From NCBI GenBank assembly GCA_026396455.1, contig JAPLWT010000035.1, positions 1-23,507 on the forward strand: a DNA stretch of 23,507 nt. Direction: 5' to 3'. Positions 14,823-22,117 of this stretch are shown here, one piece after another. Position 1 is the first letter of the stretch, and each line of letters starts with the position of its first letter. Made by a program: the position numbers and the translations under genes. The notes beneath the pieces were generated by a model. The model was not told the DNA's origin and ran no database searches. It worked only from the letters and a program-made list of their open reading frames with translations. The DNA comes from Microcaldota archaeon. GTDB taxonomy: Archaea; Micrarchaeota; Micrarchaeia; Burarchaeales; Fermentimicrarchaeaceae.

Positions 14823-16583
14823 CTACAGAACCTCGCTCAAAGGAAGTTTCTTCTCAGCAGCCTTGAGCACAACTTCCGGACTCTTGTAATAAAGCCCAAT
14901 AACCGCTCCAACTTCGTCAACTGACCTTACATTCGAAGCATTCATCCACTCAAGAATCTTAAGTTTCTCTTTGATGTCCTGCTTTATCTCATTGGAGTTC
15001 ATTCCTGTATGAAGGTTCAAGTCCTCCAAGACTCTTGTGCTCTCGTTGACCTTCTCAAAAGTGTCCGTCCTCGGTTTCCACTTGAACAGAGAATTGAGTA
15101 CGACCGCCTCAATTGGTGATATAATCACCTCGCTTATCTCGTATACCCGCCTTATCTCCTTTCTTCTATCCCTATACTGCACAACTATAAGCTGCAGAGA
15201 CTCCAGCTCCGTCATTGGGAGCTCTATTGGTGGATGAGTAAGTCTTCTAAGAACCTGCGAAGCTGTATCTGCATGCATTGTGGAGCATACAGCATGACCG
15301 GTGTGCATTGCCTCGAACAGCACCTCCGCCTCCCTCCTCCTCCTTATCTCACCAACTACTATCCTGTCTGGCCTCATTCTCAGAGATGTCATCATGAGGT
15401 CCAGCATCCTGACCCCCCCCTGGCCTTCTGGATTGGGGTTCCTAGTGGTCAAGGGCACCCAGTTCCACCTCAAGTACTTTGGAAGGCTGAGCTCCCTTGT
15501 ATCCTCTATAGTCACTGTCCTGTTGCTCGGCGGTATGAGGGCGCACAGAGTATTCAGCGTGCTTGTTTTACCAGAGGCCGTACCACCAACAACGAGCATA
15601 TTTATCTCGTACTGCATGCACAGCCAGAGAAATGCAGCCATCTCCCCGGATAGGGTGTTCATCTTTTTATCTATGAAATCAACCAGCGTCCATGGGTTCC
15701 TTGAGAACCTTCTTATGGTGATAGTATTCCCCAAAGTCGATATTGGGAACAGGGTAGCATTAGCCCTATCCCCGCTTGACAGATGGGCATCCAGTATGGG
15801 TGCCAGTAGTGATATCTCCCTGCCTGCCTTCCTGCCAATCTGTGATGCGTAGTTATATATCTCATCCTCCGACTCAAGATGTAGATTTGTCTTCATCCAA
15901 CCAAACTTTCTGTGGTATACCGAGATCGGCTCTGAGGATCCATTCACTGCGACCTCCTCAAGCCAGTCGTCAGCCATCAACATCTCCAAATCCCCCAACC
16001 CATACATCCTGTGCAGCAGCATTCCAGCCATCGTCTGTCTCTTCTCCTCATCAAGCTCAGGTAATTCCTCAGAGAGCTGCTTGAAAGCTGCGTTGTAGAA
16101 TTTATCACTCACTCCGCTGAACTTTCTAGTATCGCTTATCTCCTCCCCCCCTATTGTGACGATCTGGGCGAGATCGTCCCTCACTTGGTCCATGAACGCT
16201 TTCGTATAAGGACCGAGTAATGGCGGTGTTACATAATACAGCGGTCTGGTCTCCCTCCCAACATCCATTATGCAAACAGAGGAAGGTACATGGTTCACTT
16301 CAATCTGATACCTGTCGAGTATCTTCCCTTCCGGTTCGGAAATCTTCTCTGCCTCTAGTTCCTTTTTAAGCTTTAGCTGGGGTCTCTGCAGTATGTTAAC
16401 CGGGTAGATTATCTCGACAATACCCATCTTCTGCATTTCTTTACCGAGTCTCTCAAGCTGGGCAACCTCGATTCCAACTTCATTGGCCAGTGTGGACATT
16501 TCCATCGTCTGGTCCTTCTCAGAAACTAGCATCTCGCATATCTTATCAATTTTAGTTGAAATTACCTCCCGCTTAGTTTTCAT
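14823..16583 (-). CDS. Type II/IV secretion (pilus assembly) ATPase, GspE/VirB11 family
   Basis: This 586-aa cytoplasmic hexameric ATPase powers pilus assembly. An N-terminal winged-helix-like domain (about 1-70, STLANEVGIEVAQLERL) precedes the N2 and ATPase domains. The Walker A GGTASGKT is at 333-340, the Asp box IEDTREL at 359-365, the Walker B region RIVVGEI at 407-413, and the His box HTGHAVCSTMHAD at 427-439. A C-terminal extension of about 90 residues follows. ATG 16583 was chosen because a TATA element lies about 25 nt upstream (leaderless); a longer in-frame opening to 16730 would run through the divergent promoter. It heads the operon with two GspF genes. Confidence 0.92.
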   Translation of the reverse strand: MKTKREVISTKIDKICEMLVSEKDQTMEMSTLANEVGIEVAQLERLGKEMQKMGIVEIIYPVNILQRPQLKLKKELEAEKISEPEGKILDRYQIEVNHVPSSVCIMDVGRETRPLYYVTPPLLGPYTKAFMDQVRDDLAQIVTIGGEEISDTRKFSGVSDKFYNAAFKQLSEELPELDEEKRQTMAGMLLHRMYGLGDLEMLMADDWLEEVAVNGSSEPISVYHRKFGWMKTNLHLESEDEIYNYASQIGRKAGREISLLAPILDAHLSSGDRANATLFPISTLGNTITIRRFSRNPWTLVDFIDKKMNTLSGEMAAFLWLCMQYEINMLVVGGTASGKTSTLNTLCALIPPSNRTVTIEDTRELSLPKYLRWNWVPLTTRNPNPEGQGGVRMLDLMMTSLRMRPDRIVVGEIRRRREAEVLFEAMHTGHAVCSTMHADTASQVLRRLTHPPIELPMTELESLQLIVVQYRDRRKEIRRVYEISEVIISPIEAVVLNSLFKWKPRTDTFEKVNESTRVLEDLNLHTGMNSNEIKQDIKEKLKILEWMNASNVRSVDEVGAVIGLYYKSPEVVLKAAEKKLPLSEVL

Positions 16584-16601
16584 AACTACAAATTTTCTTT
16601 G

Positions 16602-16612
16602 TTTAATATAAA
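16602..16612 (-). promoter_or_regulatory. TATA box of the ATPase operon
   Basis: On the minus strand TTTATATTAAA is centred about 24 nt before ATG 16583, with no ribosome-binding motif between. Confidence 0.55.
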
Positions 16613-16633
16613 AAGCTATTGCTGACGAGGGTC

Positions 16634-16644
16634 TTATTTTTATT
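16634..16644 (+). promoter_or_regulatory. TATA-like element of the tRNase Z gene
   Basis: TTATTTTTATT is centred 27 nt before ATG 16667. The 83-nt gap therefore holds two divergent, leaderless promoters. Confidence 0.45.
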
Positions 16645-16666
16645 CTTATCTTGCATTTCCTATAGC

Positions 16667-17548
16667 ATGATAAAAGTAGTAATACTCGGCTCCGGGGGAG
16701 CAGTGCCCTCACCTGCCAGGTCACTGCCATCGATAGGCATACGCTACTTCGGGGAGGTCTACCTCTTTGACTGCGGAGAGGGGACGCAGAGGCAGATGAT
16801 GATACACGGGCTTAGCTACTCAAAGGTAAAGATGATATTCCTCACCCATCTGCATGCAGACCACTTCCTCGGCATTGCAGGTCTGATGCAGACCCTCAAG
16901 ATGAATGAGAGGAAGGAACCATTATTCATTTTCGGCCCGCCTGGAACCGAGAGGTGCATCTCATCCATTCTTATGGGCACCTATCCCTTCCAGATATGCA
17001 TCAAAGAGATAGATGAAAACTTCTGCCTGAAGAACGAGAAGTTCAAGATTTCTGCCTTCAAAACAAGTCACAACGTGCGTGGCATAGGGTACATATTCCA
17101 GGAGAACGATTCCTGGAATTTCAACAAGGAGAAGGCTGATAAATTGGGCATAAAAGGTGCAATGTTCAGAAAGCTGGAGAGAGAGGGGGAGATAGCTATA
17201 GGCAAAAAGAAGGTGAAGCTGAAGGATGTTACAAAGCCGAAGAGGGGAGTGAAGCTTGTCTATACTGGGGACACCGTGCCATGCCAGGAAGTTCTGCTGG
17301 CAAGCAAAGGGGCGGACCTGCTGATCCATGACGGGACATTCTCCGATCAGCACAGGGAAGATGCAGCGAATAAGATGCATTCCACAGTTTCCCAAGCTGC
17401 GGAACTAGCCAAGAAGGCCAAGGTGAAAAACTTGGTGCTGGTGCACATGAGCAACAGATACAAAGATACATCTTCCCTTGAGAAAGAGGCAAAGAAAATA
17501 TTCAAAAAATCACAAATGGCATTTGACGGAATGGAGATATCCCTATGA
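16667..17548 (+). CDS. rnz: tRNase Z (ribonuclease Z)
   Basis: This 293-aa zinc-dependent endonuclease removes 3' trailers from pre-tRNA. The metal motif HLHADH is at 61-66, preceded by the family's GSGGAVPSPARSLPSIGI and FDCGEGTQRQ. Further ligands are H135 (KTSHNVRGIGY), D202 (YTGDT) and H260 (LVHMSNRY). The length matches the short form of the enzyme. ATG 16667 follows a TATA element at the leaderless distance. The small gene downstream begins 9 nt after the stop and is probably co-transcribed. Confidence 0.93.
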   Translation: MIKVVILGSGGAVPSPARSLPSIGIRYFGEVYLFDCGEGTQRQMMIHGLSYSKVKMIFLTHLHADHFLGIAGLMQTLKMNERKEPLFIFGPPGTERCISSILMGTYPFQICIKEIDENFCLKNEKFKISAFKTSHNVRGIGYIFQENDSWNFNKEKADKLGIKGAMFRKLEREGEIAIGKKKVKLKDVTKPKRGVKLVYTGDTVPCQEVLLASKGADLLIHDGTFSDQHREDAANKMHSTVSQAAELAKKAKVKNLVLVHMSNRYKDTSSLEKEAKKIFKKSQMAFDGMEISL

Positions 17549-17557
17549 GGTTATTCT

Positions 17558-17779
17558 ATGAACAGAGACATCCACTCCAAAATCCTGAATAAACTGGCCT
17601 TCCTTGAGGCGAACAGGGAGAAAATTGTAAACAACCCCGATGAGTTCGAGAGAGTTGATGGAGAAATAACAGCTTTGAAATACACGGCAGAGAATAAGCC
17701 AAAAACAGAATTCGTGAGAGGGCTCATGCTCGGATACCAGAAAGCCCTTGAGCTAATAGAAAATAAAAAAATAAAATAA
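17558..17779 (+). CDS. Small conserved-looking protein of unknown function
   Basis: This 73-aa, charged, mostly helical protein has no membrane segment or metal motif. It opens MNRDIHSKILNKLAFLEANR, has a central acidic/basic helix, and ends LGYQKALELIENKKIK. GAGGTT with 5 nt before ATG 17558 supports translation. It is likely co-transcribed with rnz. I do not recognise the family; a small RNA-binding or structural helper is only a guess. Confidence 0.6.
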   Translation: MNRDIHSKILNKLAFLEANREKIVNNPDEFERVDGEITALKYTAENKPKTEFVRGLMLGYQKALELIENKKIK

Positions 17780-17785
17780 AAAAAA
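17761..17785 (-). terminator. A/T-rich bidirectional termination region
   Basis: The A-rich tract reads as a long run of T on the minus strand just after the stop of the 71-aa gene, fitting an archaeal oligo-T terminator. It overlaps the end of the convergent 73-aa gene. Confidence 0.5.
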
Positions 17786-17792
17786 GAAGATT

Positions 17793-18008
17793 CTAGGCGT
17801 TCTTCATCTTCGCCTTTGCTACGTATCCGCCTTTATCAAGATAATACATGTATCCGCGTTCCTTGCTTATCTTCTCGTTACCAACTTTCTTCTTCCTCCC
17901 ACCAGTCTTGTGCTTCATGGGAGCGGCCCATACGTAGCCATCCTTACCGACGAAGTAGAGGTAACCCTCTTCTCTATCTATTTTTTCCTTACCTATTCTC
18001 TGGCCCAT
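17793..18008 (-). CDS. 71-aa basic protein with two tandem repeats, unknown function
   Basis: This protein is 71 aa, strongly basic, and built from two copies of one unit of about 30 residues: GKEKIDREEGYLYFVGKDGYVWAAPMK and GNEKISKERGYMYYLDKGGYVAKAKMK, joined by a Lys/Arg/Gly-rich linker. The shared pattern is EKI-x2-E-x-GY-x-Y-x5-GYV-x2-A-x-MK, suggesting two small beta units, possibly nucleic-acid or ribosome binding. ATG 18008 is preceded by GGTG with 5-nt spacing. It is probably monocistronic. I recall similar two-repeat proteins in archaea but cannot name a family. Confidence 0.65.
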   Translation of the reverse strand: MGQRIGKEKIDREEGYLYFVGKDGYVWAAPMKHKTGGRKKKVGNEKISKERGYMYYLDKGGYVAKAKMKNA

Positions 18009-18032
18009 CAGCTCACCTCGTATTTTTTATCT

Positions 18033-18047
18033 GTAGCTTGAAGCTAC
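18033..18047 (-). promoter_or_regulatory. Inverted repeat at the transcription start of the 71-aa gene
   Basis: GTAGCTT-G-AAGCTAC is a 7-bp inverted repeat with a 1-nt centre. A single-base spacer cannot form an RNA hairpin loop, so it is better read as a dimeric repressor site. It falls at the predicted transcription start, about 26 nt downstream of the TATA box. Confidence 0.35.
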
Positions 18048-18068
18048 GAGAGAGTTATCGTCGGTGCT

Positions 18069-18078
18069 ATTTATAAAC
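18069..18078 (-). promoter_or_regulatory. TATA box of the 71-aa gene
   Basis: On the minus strand GTTTATAAAT predicts a start near 18047 and a leader of about 39 nt, longer than that of most genes here. Confidence 0.5.
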
Positions 18079-18095
18079 TTATCGTCTGATACCGT

Positions 18096-19079
18096 CTATG
18101 AGTAGCTCTTCCTCATCCTTCTGACACTTCTGACAGCAAGCCAGAAGCAGATGAAACTCAGCAATGCAAGGAGGAGCATACCAATAGCAATTCCCTCGTC
18201 TGGATAATTGGAAGCAGTTCTCGCTATCAATATGGTCGGCAGATAAGCGGATGCGGAGGAGCTCGGCAGCAGTATGGAGAGCACCAGCGCCATTCCCGAA
18301 AGGGAAGAAAGCACATTTGCCTCCTGCATGCTCCTGGCAATTGATGAAATAATGACGCTCAGCGAGACCAGAAGCAGGGAGAGGAATACCTCGGCAAGCA
18401 CGAGCAGCAGCGGGTTGTACACCGGTATCTTCTGCGCCACTATCGCTATCCACGCCGCCCCGCAGATTGTCGATGACAGAACGTAAGGAATGGTTTTTGA
18501 GAATGCAAGGTCGAAATCAGAGATTGGTGAAACCAGAAGCAGCTCAATAGTTCTCTTTTTCCTCTCGCTGAGTATATTCTGGATTGACAGGGATAACCCG
18601 ACCATGGCGGGCATCACCACTGCCATAGGTATTATGAGCCCATAGCCCATCTGCACAAAATCCGTGTTTCCGCTTGCAAGCCCAACAGATGAATAGGTGA
18701 AGTTACTTTTTTCAAGCGCTTCATCAAAAGAGACTGCTTTCGAGACAGAGCTTATCTTGGCTATCGCGAAACCCGAGAATATGTTGCTGGGATCGGTCTT
18801 TATCTCCCCAGAGCTCGTGTTTATCACCGCGTTAACCCTCTCAATTGTAGACTCATTAGCTAGGACAACCCTCACACCGGATTCCTCAAGCCTGTTTATG
18901 AGGGCGCTGTCATTGGTGTCAACAGATATTGTTATCTTCAGGTTGGGCGAGTGCATCACCTGGCTGTAGGTGTCGTTGAGAAAGAGCAGCATTGAAATTG
19001 TTATGAACTGGATTAGCACGCTACCTATAAATGCCCTGTCCCGGATGATTTCCCCGAACTCCTTGTCAAACAACTTCAC
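18096..19079 (-). CDS. ABC-2 type transporter permease
   Basis: This is a 327-aa membrane protein. It has one N-terminal transmembrane helix (about 18-38), an extracytoplasmic loop of some 110 residues, then five to six helices. The cytoplasmic stretch LSERKKRTIELLLVSPISDFDLAFSK is the NatB/ABC-2 coupling pattern seen in exporter permeases. It probably pairs with the other permease and the ATPase in the same operon. GTG 19079 has GGTG 5 nt upstream and lies 4 nt after the preceding stop. Substrate unknown; the NatAB-like layout fits ion or small-peptide export. Confidence 0.8.
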   Translation of the reverse strand: MKLFDKEFGEIIRDRAFIGSVLIQFITISMLLFLNDTYSQVMHSPNLKITISVDTNDSALINRLEESGVRVVLANESTIERVNAVINTSSGEIKTDPSNIFSGFAIAKISSVSKAVSFDEALEKSNFTYSSVGLASGNTDFVQMGYGLIIPMAVVMPAMVGLSLSIQNILSERKKRTIELLLVSPISDFDLAFSKTIPYVLSSTICGAAWIAIVAQKIPVYNPLLLVLAEVFLSLLLVSLSVIISSIARSMQEANVLSSLSGMALVLSILLPSSSASAYLPTILIARTASNYPDEGIAIGMLLLALLSFICFWLAVRSVRRMRKSYS

Positions 19080-19083
19080 AAGC

Positions 19084-20604
19084 TCACCTGAACTGCCACA
19101 CCAGGTACATGTTGTACGCCATATGCAGGATTATTGCAATGAGCAATGCCAGAACGAACTGTTTCTTTGCGTAGCCCGCACCCACAATGCCACTGCTCAC
19201 CGAGTGGACCAGGATTGGAACCACTCTGACCAGCACCACTATCTCAATCACAGGGGCAAGAAGCAGGCTTTCGCTTACGCCAAAAGCCAGCCCAATCAAA
19301 CCGCCAAGAATGGCTCCCTCCTTCAGTTTCTTCGGCTTGAGCACGTGTATGGCAACCGCTTTCAGCAGTTCCTCAATTGCAGTAAGCGACAGCAGAAGTA
19401 TGAAGACGCTCGGGCCGATTATGAAGAACACCAGCCCAATCGCAACGAGCTCAACTGGCATTGTAACCGAGAATGCTACGAAGCCCATCGCAAATGCAGC
19501 TTTTCTCTTGCTTTTCAATATCTCCAGCATTCCCTCATAGAGCTGGACTAAACCTGGTTTTATGGAAAAAGCGAATGCCTCGGTTGAGAATGCCGACAGG
19601 GTCAGCAGGAAGGCTGTTGCGGTTATTATGTATATCACGAGCATGAGGTTGAACGGGAATGGGGTGGATTCACCTGAGACCTGCTCAGCTATATACGTTG
19701 CAGGTGACAGTTTTGCCGCAATCTCGGTTGCGGGGAATACCTTCAGGATTGCAATTGAGAAGAACATCGTTATTATTATAGTGGACGAGATGCTTGAAGC
19801 CAGCGTTGCCTCATTGGGGTTTGATGCAATTGAGGAAACAAGTGCGTTCATGGTTATTATGAGCAGAGCCATGCTGCTCAGGACTATATACACACCCAAT
19901 GGATTGCTGAAATTCAAACCGAAGAACTGCACCAGATACATCCACAATGCTCCGAGCACCATTGCAAATATGAGGTTGGTCAATATCTTGGATGCCAGAA
20001 TCTCAAACCTGCTTGCAGGTGTTGCGAACAGCACCTCAACTACCTTATTATCTCTCTCGTAGGCTATGCTCTGTATTACGGGCAGGGACCAGATGAAGAG
20101 CGGCGTTAACATGAGGAAAGGCGCCAGCAGGCTTCTGAGGAGCCCCTCAAGACCTAAATCTGACTTGAGGTTGAATGAAGACTTCACATCTTTCCTAAGA
20201 AACTTGTCCACTGCGTCTTTAACTGCGGACTCGGCAAGGTTCGAGAGCGGAATCCCTCTTCCAATGAAGCTTCCGCCGCTTGAATTCACTATGAAAACTC
20301 CATGTACCTTCCCCTCATTCAGCAGCCTCATTGCGGTTGCTTCATCAGTGCTCACAACTTCCACCATGCTGTTCTTTTCAAGCTCGGAGACGATTGGATG
20401 CTCTCCAACAACGGCAATCTTCACCATGCCTGCAGAAATCGGCAGGGCAGAAAGAAGGTTTCCCTCCTTGAAACTGCTCACGGCATTCATCAGAAGCGGA
20501 ATTGTCACGAGTGAGATGAGCATGCCAACTGCTATGCTAAGAAGGAATCTCCTGTCCGAAACTATCGTCCTCAGCCCCCACCACACCATTGTGCCTAGGC
20601 CCAT
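19084..20604 (-). CDS. ABC-2 permease fused to a PrsW-like intramembrane protease domain
   Basis: This 506-aa protein has two parts. Residues 1-345 are an ABC-2 permease: an N-terminal helix, an extracytoplasmic loop, then helices with the AYERDNKVVEVLFATPASRFEIL coupling segment at about 181-203. Residues 365-506 are a multi-helix domain with EELLK (411-415), LAFGVSES (439-446), H467 and H494. This order of EExxK, FxxxE and His residues is that of PrsW-type intramembrane proteases of the CAAX/Rce1-like superfamily. ATG 20604 overlaps the ATPase stop by 10 nt; ATG 20589 is possible. A fusion of exporter and protease could process its own cargo, as some peptide exporters do; this is inference. 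Confidence 0.75.
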   Translation of the reverse strand: MGLGTMVWWGLRTIVSDRRFLLSIAVGMLISLVTIPLLMNAVSSFKEGNLLSALPISAGMVKIAVVGEHPIVSELEKNSMVEVVSTDEATAMRLLNEGKVHGVFIVNSSGGSFIGRGIPLSNLAESAVKDAVDKFLRKDVKSSFNLKSDLGLEGLLRSLLAPFLMLTPLFIWSLPVIQSIAYERDNKVVEVLFATPASRFEILASKILTNLIFAMVLGALWMYLVQFFGLNFSNPLGVYIVLSSMALLIITMNALVSSIASNPNEATLASSISSTIIITMFFSIAILKVFPATEIAAKLSPATYIAEQVSGESTPFPFNLMLVIYIITATAFLLTLSAFSTEAFAFSIKPGLVQLYEGMLEILKSKRKAAFAMGFVAFSVTMPVELVAIGLVFFIIGPSVFILLLSLTAIEELLKAVAIHVLKPKKLKEGAILGGLIGLAFGVSESLLLAPVIEIVVLVRVVPILVHSVSSGIVGAGYAKKQFVLALLIAIILHMAYNMYLVWQFR

Positions 20605-21497
20605 TCTCCCCCCTTTGTAACTGCAACGAAAACATCATCAAGAGAAGGTTCAAGGGTTTTCACAGACAGAATAGTTGCATTGAGTTTCTTTGATGCCGAA
20701 TGCACTTTCGCCACTGTGCTGTTAAGGCCTTTCACCCGCACTATAATCCTGCGCCCGTCAACTTCCCCCCCAATTTCGTCCGCAAGCTTCTTCGTGAGTG
20801 CATCCTCCTTTATTACAACAGTCAGGTATCTCTGCTTAGCAACCTTGGCTTTGAGCTCCTCTGGCTTTCCAATGGCGGCTATTCTCCCCTTGTTTATAAC
20901 TGCAAGCTTGTCACACAGAAAATCAGCTTCATCCATATAGTGGGTGCATACCAGTATCGTCTTACCGCCCTTCCTCATTTCCTTGACCCTTTCCCTCACA
21001 TCCCTTGATGATGCGGGGTCGAGCCCCATGGTGGGTTCATCAAGTATGAGCACCGGCGGGTCGTGTATGAGGGCTCTTGCAAGCGATATCCTGTGCTTCA
21101 TTCCCTTTGAATACTCCCCTATCTTCCTCTTGGCATGCTCGCTCAACCCAACAAACTCAAGCAGCTCTGGAATCCTCTGCCTGCCATTTCCGTATACATC
21201 CGCGAAGAAGGTGAGGAACTCCTCAGCAGTCATGTAATCATACACCCTGGGCTCCTCGGGCAGATATCCAACAATTGAACGCACTTTCTGGGAGTCTTTC
21301 ACGATGTCCAAGCCCATTATGGCGGCAGTTCCTGATGTGGGGGCGAGTATGGTGCACAGCATCTTTACAAGCGTGCTTTTCCCTGCCCCGTTCGGCCCGA
21401 CAACCCCGAGTATCTCCCCTGCTTTGACGCTGATGCTGACTCGGTCAACCGCCGTAAACTCGCCGAATTTCTTAGTCAGCTCAAAAGTCTCTATCAC
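20595..21497 (-). CDS. ABC transporter ATP-binding protein
   Basis: This 300-aa ATPase energises the two ABC-2 permeases encoded downstream. It carries Walker A GPNGAGKST (34-42), a signature loop YSKGMKHR (129-136; the usual LSGGQ is replaced as in many NatA-type proteins), Walker B VLILDEP (149-155) and a switch histidine H186 in CTHYMDEAD. A C-terminal regulatory region of about 90 residues follows. GTG 21497 is the start: a TATA element lies about 25 nt upstream and no ribosome-binding motif is present, so the operon mRNA appears leaderless. It overlaps the fused permease gene by 10 nt. Confidence 0.9.
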   Translation of the reverse strand: MIETFELTKKFGEFTAVDRVSISVKAGEILGVVGPNGAGKSTLVKMLCTILAPTSGTAAIMGLDIVKDSQKVRSIVGYLPEEPRVYDYMTAEEFLTFFADVYGNGRQRIPELLEFVGLSEHAKRKIGEYSKGMKHRISLARALIHDPPVLILDEPTMGLDPASSRDVRERVKEMRKGGKTILVCTHYMDEADFLCDKLAVINKGRIAAIGKPEELKAKVAKQRYLTVVIKEDALTKKLADEIGGEVDGRRIIVRVKGLNSTVAKVHSASKKLNATILSVKTLEPSLDDVFVAVTKGGEWA

Positions 21498-21516
21498 AAA
21501 TAGATATTGCAGCCTA

Positions 21517-21526
21517 AGTTATAAAT
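21517..21526 (-). promoter_or_regulatory. TATA box of the ABC exporter operon
   Basis: On the minus strand the sequence GAATTTATAAC spans this site, centred about 25 nt before GTG 21497 and directly after the stop of the bPH2 gene. Confidence 0.5.
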
Positions 21527-22027
21527 TCACTGCGCTTGATCTGGTTCCGTCCTCATCCTGCTTCCTTGAGGTGTCTCTCTCCTCAAGCTCCTAATCAGTT
21601 CCAGCGCCTTCTTGAGCTGTCCTGCGTCTATATCCTTCATAGTTATCTCAAAATCTGTCTTTGCGCTTGCAGTATCAAACTGAAGGTTTGCGAAGCCGAA
21701 GATTATGCCGAGAAAAGACCGGTCCACCTTCATGTTGGTTATTTCACTTATTGGGACAAGATTCTCATCAGGTGCAAAAACCCCAAATCTCCACACCACA
21801 TCGGAATCCGTTATCTCATAAGTAGTGTACATCCTCCTGTAGAACTGCTGGATTATCATGAACACAAAAAGAAGAATGAAGAGAGCTGCAATGAGCAATA
21901 TCAGATAGCTGTAATCTGCATATATAGCCGCAAGCACTGCGGAGATTATCACTACAACAACCGCAGCAACAATTGTAAGAATTATATACGGTTCTATCTT
22001 TGGTTTTATAGTCATCAGGACTTCCAT
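21527..22027 (-). CDS. Membrane protein with bacterial-type PH domain (bPH2/DUF304-like)
   Basis: This is a 166-aa protein with two transmembrane helices (roughly 15-37 and 42-62), followed by a cytoplasmic domain with YTTYEITDSDVVWRFGVFAPDENLVPISEITNMKV. That is the usual opening of a bPH2 (YdbS/YdbT-type) pleckstrin-homology-like domain, and FGFANLQFDTAS follows as expected. Its role is unknown; members of the family are membrane associated. ATG 22027 is preferred because a TATA element lies 27 nt upstream (leaderless). It is probably monocistronic. Confidence 0.8.
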   Translation of the reverse strand: MEVLMTIKPKIEPYIILTIVAAVVVVIISAVLAAIYADYSYLILLIAALFILLFVFMIIQQFYRRMYTTYEITDSDVVWRFGVFAPDENLVPISEITNMKVDRSFLGIIFGFANLQFDTASAKTDFEITMKDIDAGQLKKALELIRSLRRETPQGSRMRTEPDQAQ

Positions 22028-22048
22028 GAAACCATTTCTCTTGCAGGA

Positions 22049-22059
22049 TTTAAATTTAT
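22049..22059 (-). promoter_or_regulatory. TATA box of the bPH2 gene
   Basis: On the minus strand ATAAATTTAAA is centred 27 nt before ATG 22027. Confidence 0.55.
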
Positions 22060-22117
22060 GCATTTACAAACTCAGCAAGCCTCTTCAGCGCACCGTACTT
22101 TTTCCATCCCATCGCAG

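Noticed and set aside
14811..14825. TAG readthrough (for example pyrrolysine) joining the ATPase and the GspF gene, which share a frame
   Set aside because: Other genes here (rnhB, the reductase, rpoK) end in TAG, and a GGTG motif with correct spacing lies right after this stop, which favours separate initiation.
19187..20062. Plus-strand open frames antisense to the fused permease
   Set aside because: They mirror the codon pattern of the real gene on the other strand and have no start signals or recognisable domains.
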